DNA of 64,000 nucleotides from Channallabes apus (Eukaryota; Chordata; Actinopteri; Siluriformes; Clariidae). The notes beneath the pieces were generated by a model, which ran no database searches, had not been told where the DNA came from, and worked only from the letters and a program-made list of their open reading frames with translations. Position numbers and translations under genes: made by a program. The first letter of the stretch is position 1, and the number at the start of each line of letters is the position of its first letter. The stretch is from positions 36,676,756 through 36,740,755 of the forward strand of contig CM060108.1 in NCBI GenBank assembly GCA_030522415.1. Reading direction: 5' to 3'. This document shows positions 37,135 to 49,389 of this stretch, piece after piece.

Positions 37135-40100
37135 ATGATGGCATTTCCAAACCCTTTTCTTCCTCTGTTGCTGTTGATGCCACACATTTGGGGAAAGTGC
37201 ATCTTTGATGAAGTGCAAAGTTCAATCCGGGTACTGTCTCCTCCAAGCTCTTTTAACTGGGCCTTCAAAGACGATGATGCAAAGCGTGAGGTGTCTCTTA
37301 ATAAACAAGAAGATGTTCAGATCCAGGACCATCAGAACACCATATCACAAGATTTTCCACATGAAAGATCTAAAAGGATGATCAGGGATGGGATTGAAGT
37401 AATTAATGAATTACAACCAATTAGGATTAAGACATGGACTCCTAGAGAGAGTGCTGTTCTCCCACAGTGGGAAAGAGAGAGACTGGATGCAGCGGTTAGT
37501 GATGCGATCAGCACAGTGTCCAAACTACTTGCAGGTATTGTTTGTATTGGTATTGGGAGCCAGCTATGGCAAATTTTGTCTTAGGTTTGCTTTTTTTAAA
37601 TGTTTTTATTTTGCACTGGAGCTCAAGTAATAGAAGCTTACAGTGGTGTGAAAAACTATTTGCCCCCTTCCTGATTTCTTATTCTTTTGCATGTTTGTCA
37701 CACTTAAATGTTTCTGCTCATCAAAAACCGTTAACTATTAGTCAAAGATAACATAATTGAACACAAAATGCAGTTTTTAAATGAAGCTTTACGTTATTAA
37801 GGGAGAAAAAAAACTCCAAATCTACATGGCCCTGTGTGAAAAAGTGATTGCCCCCCTTGTTAAAAAATAACTGTGGTTTATCACACCTGAGTTCAATTTC
37901 TGTAGTCACCCCCAGGCCTGATTACTGCCACACCTGTTTCAATCAAGAAATCACTTAAATAGGAGCTACCTGACACAGAGAAGTAGACCAAAAGCACCTC
38001 AAAAGCTAGACATCATGCCAAGATCCAAAGAAATTCAGGAACAAATGAGAACAAAAGTAATTGAGATCTATCAGTCTGGTAAAGGTTATAAAGCCATTTC
38101 TAAAGCTTTGGGACTCCAGCGAACCACAGTGAGAGCCATTATCCACAAATGGCAAAAACATGGAACAGTGGTGAACCTTCCCAGGAGTGGCCGGCCGACC
38201 AAAATTACCCCAAGAGCGCAGAGACAACTCATCCGAGAGGCCACAAAAGACCCCAGGACAACGTCTAAAGAACTGCAGGCCTCACTTGCCTCAATTAAGG
38301 TCAGTGTTCACGACTCCACCATAAGAAAGAGACTGGGCAAAAACGGCCTGCATGGCAGATTTCCAAGGCGCAAACCACTTTTAAGCAAAAAGAACATTAA
38401 GGCTCGTCTCAATTTTGCTAAAAAACATCTCAATGATTGCCAAGACTTTTGGGAAAATACCTTGTGGACCGACGAGACAAAAGTTTAACTTTTTGGAAGG
38501 TGCGTGTCCCGTTACATATGGCGTAAAAGTAACACAGCATTTCAGAAAAAGAACATCATACCCACAGTAAAATATGGTGGTGGTAGTGTGATGGTCTGGG
38601 GTTGTTTTGCTGCTTCAGGACCTGGAAGGCTTGCTGTGATAGATGGAACCATGAATTCTACTGTCTACCAAAAAATCCTGAAGGAGAATGTCTGGCCATC
38701 TGTTCATCAACTCAAGCTGAAGCGATCTTGGGTGCTGCAGCAGGACAATGACCCAAAACACATCAGCAAATTCACCTCTGAATGGCTGAAGAAAAACAAA
38801 ATGAAGACTTTGGAGTGGCCTAGTCAAAGTCCTGACCTGAATCCTATTGAGATGTTGTGGCATGACCTTAAAAAGGCGGTTCATGCTAGAAACCCCTCAA
38901 ATAAAGCTGAATTACAACAATTCTGCAAAGATGAGTGGGCCAAAATTCCTCCAGAGCGCTGTAAAAGACTCGTTGCAAGTTATCGCAAACGCTTGATTGC
39001 AGTTATTGCTGCTAAGGGTGGCCCAACCAGTTATTAGGTTCAGGGGGCAATTACTTTTTCACACAGGGCCATGTAGGTTTGGATTTTTTTTCTCCCTAAA
39101 TGATAAAACCCCTCATTTAAAAACTGCATTTTGTGTTTACTTGTGTTATCTTTGACTAATAGTTAAATGTGTTTGATGATCAGAAACATTTTGTGTGACA
39201 AACATGCAAAAGAATAAGAAATCAGGAGGAGGAGGGGGGGGGGGCAAATAGTTTTTCACACCACTGTATATGTTCATGGTTAGTTTCAATTCATTACACA
39301 ATCACAGCACTTTTATAATAAAATGTGTAGATACATGCAAAGATACAAATTTTTGCATTTAGGATAACTGCTGTATGTAGATGTGTAATATGTTTTAATA
39401 TGTATTTGTGTTAAAAACTACATTGATCAGTCATAACATTATAACCACCTGTCCATCTAGTACCCTCTGTAGTGCAACTAGGGGTCATGGAGGCCAATGG
39501 TGACCAGTGTATTTATTCCCATTTTAACACGGTGGTAGGACCTCCGATATTGAATATGTCAGTGCGTCCAAAACAGTGGATGTGAATCTGTAGATGTATG
39601 GACTCCATGGGACCTCTGAGGGTGCACTGTGTTTACTTGGACCAAGCCATCAGTAGCAGATTCTTTAGGTCCTGTAAATTGCGAGGTGGAGGCTTTGTGG
39701 ATTGGATTTGTACTTCCAAGCACATCTTCCACAATCTAATTAGAATCTATGGAATTTGTAGTAATCTATAGAACTATATTCTGTAATATATAGAACACAT
39801 CAAAGTCATCTTTGCCTTCATTGCCATTACTTGCCTTCTTTTCCATAGTGCATCCTTGTGCAATCTCTTCCTCAGGTAAGCAAGACACACTCTCCTGGCC
39901 TTCTCCATGTAATAAAAGAAAGTTATTCATCAGATCAGACCAACTTTTTCATTGCTCTTTAGTCCAGTTCTGATGCTTATATGCCCATTGCAGGTGCTTT
40001 AATGGTGGACATGGGTCACCGGTTTGTGGCTACACAGCCCCATTATGGGAAAAAACTGATGTGCGTCTTGTGTGCTGACACCTTTCTATCAGAACCAGCA

Positions 40101-43100
40101 TTAACTTCTTTCAGCAATTTGAGACTTCCTGTATGTTCTGAGTTAGAGCGCTTCTATTTGATCGGACTAGAAAAGCCCGCCCCTCTTTCAGTGAGCTTTA
40201 GCTGCCTATGACCCTGTCACCGCTTTACTCGTCTTTCTTTCCTGTCTTTTCTTAGCTCGTGACCCACTGCAGACCAGAAACATCCCACTAGAGCCGCGAT
40301 TTTGTATTTGCTTTGACAGTAATATAGACATCACAATTTGGCCCATGTCAAAATCACTCAGATCATAATGCTTGCCCATATTTTTCTGCTTCTAAAACAT
40401 TAACTTCTGGGACAAAATGTTCACTTGCTGTCTGATATGTCCCACACACTTCCAGGTGCCATTGTAACGAGAAAAGAAAAGTTACCTCTCAGTGGTCATA
40501 ATATTATGGCTGATTGATGTACCAGCCTAAGATAATGAACACCTCAACCTTTAAGAAGGGCGAGTGATATGTTAGGTATGCAGTTAGCTCAGGGCTAAAA
40601 TAGAGGCCATACACTTTCTTTACCTTTAGCTTCAGTGCAAAATAAAAGAAACAAAAATAGTTTGAATATAGTTGGAATAGTTTGGATTAACCATTTTGTT
40701 TCCATTTTTAACCGCACATGAGTGCCTTGTTTGACCATTGCTTATTTCCAATGATAATGTTTGAATTTAATTAATTACTTAATTTTCTTTTGCTTCTAAA
40801 ATGTGTATTGGTTTGTCTCTAGTATGGAGGATCAGGAGCACGCTGCTGCTGCTGCTGAGAGATATCAATAAGTATTGCCGCTTCATCTGGAGGAACAGCA
40901 GCGCTGCCAACTTCAACAAGTCAGTTCCTTCTCTGCTCTACTGGCTTTGCTATGTAAATTTAAACCACATCCTCATGTTTAAGAGTTATAATTAGTCAGT
41001 GTACTGTATTACAGGTGTGGCAGAGCCAGTGAGAACTACCGGACTGAGAGCTGTTTGGGTGTGACTGTAAGTCAGCAGTTTTCTACATACTACATTTTGC
41101 TCATATACAGTAACTGTGTACTAACACTTTGTTGACTAACAGATCCCAGATGAGCACCTGAGAGGCTGTACTGTTTACCCTCATCCTGACCAGCCAGACT
41201 TAAAGGTGATAAAACAAGATGGCGCAGGACTTCCTGACACTGATGTCTTACTTTATGTGACGGCTCAAAGCACTGATAAATGCAGAGCTGATGTAAGTAG
41301 TGGTGACGTGTTATATTGGTTTGAGACCCGGGGTAATATTTTTGTGTGTTAATTAAACTTTATTTCATTTAAATGAGAGTACTAACCCATAGGTTACTCA
41401 TCATGTAAGTGTACAATTATATTCTGGTGAGTTGAAATAATGTAGCTCATCCAAAATGTTTAGGAAATTCGGACCTACTGTTAATCAAAAGATTACTGGT
41501 TACACAGTGGGAGGAGATATTTTACCTCTTATTGTCACTAAAATCAATATTGAGAAGATTAAGAGCTCAGGTTATGGGGCTGAAAGATGAGGTGAAGTGG
41601 AGAGCCCAGAGATAGACAAGAGCCCTGTGTCTTAAAACTAACTAATGAGTCTATATTTATTTTATATTATTATCACTGTACACATTATTTTACAGTATAT
41701 GTTATAAATGTCCATTTAAATATTGCATATGTTAGACATGAAGTGAACAGTCAGTTCTCAAAGTATGTGAAAAATAAGGATCTGAGAGCTTTATCAATTT
41801 GGAATACTTAGTTGTGATGACTAAAAAGCTGGGTTAGAGCATCTCCAAATTGACATGTCTTCTAGGGTGTTCCTGGTATCTAGTGGTTAGTACCTACCAA
41901 AAGTATTCCAAAGGAGGTGAACCTGCATTAGGGTCATGGGCGTACTACAGTAAGCTCGTTGATGTGCAGTGAAAGCTAGCCTATCTGGTCTGTTCCCATA
42001 GGTGAGCTACTTGAAAATGTGTCTGGCTGTGGTAAAAAAGTGTCACATCTTTGTGGACAGGGCAGCATAGCTGCAGACAGTCAGAGTGACCATGCTGACT
42101 CTTGTCTACTACTGAAAACTCATACAATGGGCATGTGATCATGCTTTCTTTTGCATCATGTGGATGGTTGGGTGCGTGTACGTCACTGGGCAAGAGATGG
42201 CTCCGGGATGCACTATGTGAAGACAGTATGATGATCTGGGGAATGTTCTGCTGAAAATCCCCAGGGTCCTGGTATTCATGTGGATATTTCTTGGAAACAT
42301 AACACCTACCAAAATCTGTTGCAGACAAAGTATTCCCTGATGGCAGTGGCCTCTTTCATCCTCTTTCAGGAAACTATGGCCTGCTGCTATGGAAAATCAT
42401 TTAGGAATTGTTTGGGGGAAAATGACGAAGAGTTTAATGTGTTGACTTAGCCTCCGAATTTCCAGATCTCATCTGATTAGGCGTCTGTGGCATGTGTTGG
42501 CCTACTGTAACAAGTTTGATCCATGGAGGCTCCACCTTAAGACTTAAAGGATCTGCTGATCACACCTTCCAGATACCAGGACACACCTTCAGAGGTCTTG
42601 TGGAGTTCACATCATGAAGGTTTAGAGATGGTTTGGTGACACAAGAGGGATCTACATAATATCAGGAAATGTTATTGTCATGGCTGATCATCAGAATATT
42701 GTAATTTCTTCATGCTTGTGATGTTTTAAACTCCCTGTCCAGGGGAAATTTGTTCTAGTGAAGACACTAAATTGTATCAAAAAGTATATAAATAATGAAT
42801 CTAGAATTAATTACAATTATATATTTGTCATGGGCACATTTGGTAACATGAGTCCTGATGATGTTAAGATGTTATTTGCTCTTAGTCTAGTGTGCTGGCC
42901 TATTCAGCTCATTGTCAGAGCGACTCAGAGGGACGGCCATTGGCTGGTGTTATGGTCATCTGCAGAGAGCCACTCAGCACTGAAGGATTCAGTCATGAAC
43001 ATATGGTGCAGGTATCTGCATATGAACATGTGTGTTGCATAAATGAGTAGTAAAATTAGTTGAAAAAAATAGTTGTGCTTGATGTTATGCGTTATGTTCT

Positions 43101-46060
43101 TCGACAGACTGTGATCCATGAGATGCTGCATGTGCTGGGTTTCAGTAAAGAACTTTTCAGCAAGTGGACAGACCATTCTCTCTCCTCCCAGAGTATTTTT
43201 TTTAATATTGATTATAAGCTGTATACAACTATAAACATTTACTATCATTCATAAAATATTTTACTGTGTACAGTAGAGAATCCTGTGGGTTACAATAATA
43301 ATGTGTTGGTGTCATGTAGGCGGCATGGACTCCTCTCATGGTCAGATGATTTACAGTGATGAGTTTGGACAGATGAGGCTCTACAGTCCTAATGTGAATA
43401 AGGCTCTACAAATACACTTCAACACTTCACACACTGACTTGGGAGCTCCACTAGAAAATCAGGTATATGTACTCATATGATTTAAGCTAAAATATTGAAT
43501 ACGGCACAGTACCTCATGTTTGTAAGATCTCCCTCTCTCGCTCTTTCTTCCTGTTTCAGGATGCTGATTCTCGTGGTTTCTCCTCACACTGGGAGGCTAG
43601 AGTTCTGCAGGGTTCCATTATGACAGCCATGTTACCAGATCCGCCTCTGGTCCAGATCGATGCAATCACCCTCTCTGCCCTCCAGGACACTGGGTGGTAT
43701 GCAGTCAACCACAGTCATGGACAGAATTTACTCTGGGGAGCGAGTAAGAGGGGTTCATTATCTACTATGGGGATGGGGAAGAGCTCACAAGAATAGATAA
43801 GATCATTTGTAAACACTCTGGTTTTGTAAAAAAAAAAGTTAAAGTATTGCCACCATTCACTCAACCAGATTAAACTGATTTCACACTTCACTAATATAAC
43901 AATTCTTCAGTCAAATTTAAAATGTAAAATTTAAAATTTGTCTCATACACAGTATAATATAAAGTGATATGCTTATACGGCTGCTGATGACCTACTGTAA
44001 AATAAAAGAAAAGTTTCATTATAAAATAAGAATTTTTACAAATTGGAACTATAGAAAAATAGAACAAAACTTTCGCTGTAAATTTTTTTTTTTAATATTT
44101 ATACATTAAACATTATGTACTAATAATAATAATAATAATAATTGTGTGATGAGCAACGTGGTGGGTAGTGAGATTGTTTGAGAAATCAGATCAGTGTGTT
44201 AAGTCCTATTTGGTGTTTTGATTAAGAGACCGTATCGCCTGCGGGAAGAAGCTCCTCCTCAGTCTCTCTGTGTTGGCCTTTAGGGAGCGGAATCACTTCC
44301 CAGACCTCAACAGAGAGAACAGTCCATTACTGGGGTGACTGAGGTCCTTCACGATCTTCCTGGCCTTAGTCCAGCACCGCTTGCTGTAGATGGAGTGCAG
44401 GTCAGGGAGCTCAGTGCGGATGATGCGCTCGGCTGATCGCACCACCCTCTGTAGAGCTCGTCTGTCCTGCATGGTGCTGTTCCCGAATCATCTTGTGATG
44501 TTTCCCATAAGGATGCTCTCTATGGTGCAGGAGTAGAAGTTCCAAATTCATTATTATTATAGTGTTAAATGCTTTATAATACATTATAATACATTATAGC
44601 AATTATAATACATGGCATGTGTTGTCCCAATACGTTTGGCAACCACTGGATATAGTAATCACATCCCTATTATTATTATTATTATTATTATTATAAATTC
44701 TGTTGGTCAACTAGAAATAACATAATGGTAAAACATCTGGAAGATTATAGCTGACCATCTGGCAGATCACAGAAGACAGCAGCCTCTGACTGTATAATAT
44801 ATATTTCAACGAAAAGCATTTTTAATATTTAGTCAGTCATATTTCAAATATCATGCACGGGAATAGTGTTTAAACTGTCTATCAAAAGTGTATTTAGCTG
44901 TCCTGTGCTGATTTATCGTGGCTTAAAGTCTCAGCGGGCAATTAAGTAACACTAAGAACTGCTGACATCAAATTCAGAATGCGTAATTAAGAAGTATGAC
45001 GTTAAAATCTTTGTTTTGCTTGGTTTGTAGATGAAGGTCCTTTCTTTGGGTCTGTTTCCACCTGTATAAGGTCCTCATCCTTCTTCTGTACTGGCAGGTA
45101 CTGTAAAAATTCCTGATGGGATTCTACTATAGCTGGGTTGAATTTAAATTATTCAGTCACACTATAGTCTTATACACATTTAGTATATAATGTATGGGCT
45201 TTTAATAACTGTTTTGTGCTCTCAGTGGATTTGGCTGCCATCATCTTCACCTCCACAAGGGGGTGTGCCAGAGTGATCAGTATCTGGAGGGCTGTCGAAT
45301 TTACAAACCTTTAGCCAATCGCGTAAGTCTCAACTCTACACTTGACTCATGTCCTTTTATTATTTTTTCTCAACATCGATACCTTTTTTGTTTCTCCCCA
45401 AAAGAGTGAGTGTTGGAAAGAAGAGAATGAGACGGGTAGTGGACCAGAGGTGTGGAGCGGAGAAATCTTTCGCTTAGACAGCCGCTGTTTTCTGTCAAAT
45501 ATTATCAAAGAGGTATAGATGCATAAGGTCCTTTATGCAAATAAATTTTTTAAAGCCTTTTTTAAGCTAACTTTTAATGTTTAACACTGAAAATTAACAT
45601 ATAAAATGAAAGTTTATTATTGTATTACTTTTATAGGATCATTCCTCCTTAAACACTTCTCTGTCAGGCCGCTGTTACAGACACAGGTGCACTGGAAGGA
45701 ACAGATATCAGATTCAAGTGAAGGGATCTGATTGGCTGGACTGCCCACCTGGGAGGAGCATCAAGGTATATAAGGCAAAAAATATAAATAACACAGTCCT
45801 GATATGGTTAGATTATAACCATATCATATTAGACAAAATGTAGAAAAAAAATTCTGTCCCTTGTTGATGACGACGTCTGTAATACTGGTACATTCACTTC
45901 TTAAGGTATTTGGATATCGTGGTGCAGTGATCTGCCCTGACAAACGACTGTGTCATTACCAGGCTATAACTCCACCCACTTCACTGCACAAGCCCCTCCC
46001 CTCAATTCTGCATTTTACTACATCCCTATCCAGGTCAGTACTATGCAACCACCCCTCCAC

Positions 46061-46096
<36 letters not shown>

Positions 46097-46359
46097 TTTA
46101 AGTAATAGAAATGCATATTTTTTTTTTAATATTTAACTTATCATCATTTATCATCTGCAGGGATTTATTTTTGACAGAAAAGCCCTTAACTGGCCTCAGG
46201 TTTGACTTTGCTTCTTCCTTCTCAGAGACGAGTGTAATGACAACAATGGGTGTCATTGCTGTGCTATTTTTCTTGGGCTCTTTCATGATAATCTACAGGA
46301 AGTGCTACCCAACCAGGCACCGAGTGCAGGCCCTCTTACCTTACACACTTCACGTGTAG
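37135..46359 (+). CDS. cirop: Leishmanolysin-like metallopeptidase, probable cirop/lmln2, 14 exons
   Basis: A type I membrane-anchored M8-family zinc metalloprotease. Exons: 37135-37534, 40823-40919, 41015-41066, 41143-41292, 42886-43011, 43108-43192, 43320-43462, 43560-43743, 45031-45097, 45226-45322, 45405-45512, 45637-45765, 45906-46033, 46161-46359. The total is 1965 nt (654 aa) with all frames joining. Features: signal peptide MMAFPNPFLPLLLLMPHIWG, basic site RSKR in the propeptide, zinc site HEMLHVLGFS (279-288), third ligand in SHWEAR (His361), Met-turn SIMT (Met372), a Cys-rich region (about 412-575), one transmembrane helix (about 614-635) and a short tail. An upstream in-frame ATG at 37060 exists, but 37135 gives the signal peptide directly. 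The transmembrane anchor and location near mmp14-lrp10 favour CIROP (LMLN2), which works in left-right axis specification, over LMLN, whose family usually lacks the anchor. The assignment to cirop is by family knowledge, not alignment. Confidence 0.87.
37641..39266 (+). mobile_element. Nearly intact Tc1-like transposon in cirop intron 1 (family 1 copy B)
   Basis: A 1626-bp element with terminal inverted repeats beginning cagtggtgtgaaaaactatt, flanked by TA at 37639-37640 and 39267-39268. It sits in the same orientation as cirop, within intron 1. Tc1 elements of this structure are cut-and-paste transposons. This copy is full length and has one coding defect (see the transposase entry). Confidence 0.95.
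38015..39037 (+). pseudogene. Tc1 transposase with one nonsense codon
   Basis: A single reading frame of 341 codons from ATG 38015 to TAG 39037, interrupted only by TAA at 38486-38488. The first part (157 aa) holds the paired-like helix-turn-helix region (GYKAISKALGLQRTTVRAI) and a second HTH with GRPTKIT. The second part holds the catalytic DDE core: TDETKV, QQDNDPKH and SPDLNPIEMLWHD. In the deleted copy at 1586-2877 the equivalent codon is GAA, so the stop is probably a single G-to-T change. No frameshift is seen. Confidence 0.92.
39421..40519 (-). mobile_element. Second Tc1-like family, decayed, in cirop intron 1
   Basis: A 1099-bp element with ends cattgatcagtcataacatt and, inverted, catcaatcagccataatatt, flanked by TA at 39419-39420 and 40520-40521. 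The plus strand carries the antisense of a transposase N-terminal region; no open frame survives. It lies about 150 bp after the family-1 Tc1 in the same intron. Confidence 0.82.
41855..42695 (+). mobile_element. Second Tc1-like family, transposase remnant, in cirop intron 4
   Basis: Degenerate plus-strand relics of a Tc1/mariner transposase belonging to the family of 39421-40519. Blocks resembling ggtgttcctggtatctagtg, ttgcatcatgtggatggttg and ttccctgatggcagtggcct run in the expected order, and the right end keeps tcatggctgatca. There are many stops and frameshifts. The left terminus is not recognisable. Confidence 0.72.
44215..44545 (-). mobile_element. LINE ORF2 3' remnant in cirop intron 8
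   Basis: On the minus strand the conceptual product has the C-terminal signature of CR1/L2/Rex-type LINE reverse transcriptase proteins: FYSCTIESILMGN, ALQRVVRSAERI, KARKIVKDLSHPSNGLFSLL and RRSFFPQAIRSL. Two in-frame stops show it is dead. Both ends are cut. Confidence 0.75.
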
Positions 46360-46487
46360 GACATTGTTAGGTCATGTTTTTCTGTTGACCCAAGTAAACC
46401 TTGCAATGCATTGCATTCCAGCCCTTAAAGTATATGGAATGTTTTTTTTCTTTTTTTTTTCTGAGAAGCCACACAGTGATGTGAAAG

Positions 46488-46728
46488 ACTCATCGCCAGT
46501 TATCACAAATGCTTGATTGTAGTTGTTGCTGCTAAGGGTGGCACAACCAGTTATTAGGTTTCGGGGAAATTACTGCAATATTGCATTATTTTTAAAATAT
46601 ATTTACTTGGGTTATCTTTGTGCAATATTAAACTTTGTTTAATGATTTGATTTATTAAAGTGTGACAAATATGCAAAAAGATCAGGAAGTGGTAAATACT
46701 TTATACTTTTTCACAGCACAGTGTGCAC
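46488..46728 (+). mobile_element. Old decayed family-1 Tc1 fragment
   Basis: Recognisable as the 3' end of the same Tc1 family, e.g. gctgctaagggtggcacaac, followed by ttattaggtttc and a right end reading tttttcacagcacagtg. It is much more diverged than the other copies and lacks everything upstream. It lies just after cirop. Confidence 0.75.
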
Positions 46729-46789
46729 ATACATACAGTACACACCAACACACACACACACACCAACAATATATATATATATATATATA

Positions 46790-47407
46790 CAGAGGTGGAA
46801 AGAGTAATAAAATTTTGTACTCAAGTACAAGTACTGTTACTTCAGTGAAATTTTACTTAAGTACAAGTAAAGTTACCCTTATAAAAATCTACTCAAATAA
46901 AAGTAAAAAGTAGCTCATTAAAAAATTTACTCAGAGTAAAAGTTACCGAGTTACTTTTTTATTTTAATTTTTTTTAACAGCGGGGGTGATTCTTTTCCTG
47001 AATTGTTTTGCCCTTGGGTGTTTCCATGTTCACTCTTATATTAACAGATTATTGTATATTGATCTGGCTCTGCTTTTTTTTTTTTTTTTTGTTAAATATC
47101 AAAAAAAAAAAAAAAAAAAAACACACAGCGGGGGTGGGATGAGGCATTCTAGCGTAGTTCAAAAAAGATGAGCAGATATAAATCTCAAACTAGTTGTTTT
47201 TAACTGAAGGAACACTTTTGCATAATAAAGCTGTTGTCTTTGTTGTGCTCGAAAATCAAAGTGGTCACTTAAATATGGTGTTACATCCCAGTCTAGGGTC
47301 ATACAGCAAAAGAATGGTTCAGGGTTCTATTTTAAACTGTATGGAAATGGTGGTATATGGCAGAAAGAACTCGATCCAATCATTAACTGATGAAATAATG
47401 AGGTTTG

Positions 47408-47444
<37 letters not shown>

Positions 47445-48088
47445 CAGGAGGAGGAGGATCAGATTCAGGATGGACCCAGGCCAAAATAACAAACAAAATG
47501 GTATTTATATTTAGTAGTTAGATTACCTGCAAAAAGAAACAACAGCAAAAAACCCCCAGAAACAAAAATACAGGTACCTTCCCGGACTCCCTAAACCAAA
47601 AACAATGAAATTATCTACAAATATATACAAAGACCAACCAAACCAAAGGGACAAAGCAATAATCAAAGTCAATGGGAGGCAAAAAGTCAAAACGCCAAAA
47701 TCACAACCTCTTTCCTCTTTCGCGCTAGTCGATGACGTCACTCAGGGCGGAAGCGACCGTGTGGAAGGGCAGGTTGATGCCGATGTCAGAAAACCTGGAG
47801 TGGAGTCTGGAGCGGCGCGCGACCAGGACATGATACACACACGTCGCGCAACGGAGCATTTATACACAGCATAATATCTTTTATTATTTTATCATTTTCA
47901 TTCATTTATTTTTTACTCAGTAGCGATTATGATTTAAAATGTAACGAATTACAATACTTCAAACAAAACGTACTTAAGTAAAAGTAAAATTACAGATTTT
48001 TAAAACTACTTAAAAAAGTAGAAATACACAAAAAAGCTACTCAATTACAGTAACGCGAGTAAATGTAATTCGTTACTTTCCACCTCTG
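46790..48088. mobile_element. hAT-type element, copy 2, without nested insertions
   Basis: 1299 bp with the same CAGAGGTGGAAAG ends as copy 1 at 16494. It is inserted in an (AT)n tract, so the 8-bp duplication cannot be set precisely. It matches copy 1 along its length, including the tracts at 47155-47400 and 47440-47860, but lacks both insertions of copy 1. It has its own extra poly(T)/poly(A) stretch at 47074-47122 and a (CA)n run at 47411-47443. No transposase is present. Confidence 0.9.
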
Positions 48089-48149
48089 AATATATATATA
48101 ATGTATATACACACACGCACCAACAATATGTATACTGTATACTGTGTAT

Positions 48150-48485
48150 ATATAAATAATGAAAGAGTAGACATGAGATCTGGACTTCACATTATAAAAG
48201 TAGACCAGACCCTCCTTATAATCCACAAACACCCCCACCTTCTCCACCTTCTGTCTCAGTGTGAGTCGGACAGAGGGATCAGCATTAGCACTGTACTGAT
48301 TTCTGTTCCTCAATTTCACAGTCCAGAACCCATTCTGTAGTTTATGTGAATTCCACTTCTTTCTGTCAACGTTCTGGATTACAATTCCTAATGTCCACTC
48401 AGTTTTAACCCTGATCTGCACCTCATAATAAGATCTCTCAAATTCTGTTATACGGAAGTTCCAGCAGCCTAACACACATGATGAC
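48150..48485 (-). pseudogene. Diverged B30.2 exon fragment
   Basis: The minus strand encodes SYYEVQIRVKTEWTLGI, NGFWTVKLRNRNQYSA, VGVFVDYKEGLVYFYNVK and SRSHVYSF, the central SPRY landmarks. The PRY start and the C-terminal strands are missing, and the 5' side runs into unrelated repeat sequence near 48500. It lies 60 bp from hAT copy 2. It is related to, but clearly diverged from, the exon at 60735-61258. Confidence 0.8.
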
Positions 48486-48893
48486 GTTATATAATTCCTG
48501 TTATCCTTTATCACCCAAATGAGGATGGGTTCCCTGTTGAGTTGATGCCCGGTTGATGAAACAAGACAGAACAAGATCTTTTCCAGCTACAGCATCAAGA
48601 GGAGCTCCTGGACCAAACACATTTAATTGATCTCTTTTTTTATTTTTCAAAAAGAAACAAATAGCTAATAACTGTAATGGTCAAGAAAAAAATAATAAGG
48701 CTGTCAGAACAAATAAATATATAATATAAGTTTAAATAAACATTTAGAAATCCTAACTCCTAATTTTTCTGAGATCAGATGGAAAGTAAAATACCCATTG
48801 CAACATCACAGTATGCGTTAAGTGTTTTATTTGAGACAAACACCTTATGTAAAATGTAGCAGGGCTGGTATCTGCATATCATAAAAAAATATA

Positions 48894-49295
48894 CAGTACC
48901 GTTCAAAAGTTTGAGGTCACTTTCTAACTCCATGATGGTTCCTGATTTTTATTTCTTTCTACATTGTAAAGGAATGCTGAAGGTGTCCAAAAAAATGCAT
49001 GAATCTCCTTTGAACAGTTGATATTGAGATGTTTCTGCTACTTCTGCTCTGTAAAGACTTCATAACGCCTCTAATCTGAGGTGCTGTTAATGGGTCATTT
49101 TTCAGGCTGATAACTCTAAATGAGCTTCTCGTCTGCGGCAGAGGTAGGTTTTGGTCTCGCCCTCCTGGGATGTCCTTCATGAGAGCCAGTTTCATTATGG
49201 TGCTTGACGGATTTTGCAAATGCACTTGATAATACTGTTCTTGCAAGAACTATTATAGAAAGGCCGACCTCTGTGTCTTAAAATAACAACTACAG
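48894..49295 (-). mobile_element. Fourth Tc1-like family, N-terminal fragment
   Basis: Starts with cagtaccgttcaaaagtttg next to TA at 48892-48893. The minus-strand frame 49246-48959 resembles the HTH domain of a Tc1 transposase (FRVISLKNDPLTAPQIRG, NISISTVQRR). The element stops abruptly where the BEL/Pao remnant begins, near 49295. Confidence 0.75.
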
Positions 49296-49389
49296 TCTCT
49301 GTGCAAGCGGAGGGTTTAACCTCACTAAATGGGCAAGCAACAGCCGTGCCCCACTGACTGTCATTCCCGAGAGTGAAAGGATCAAAGAC

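Noticed and set aside
47411..47443. Possible gene in the frame 47194-47514
   Set aside because: The same sequence occurs in hAT copy 1 at 18188-18463; it is transposon body with no recognised domain.
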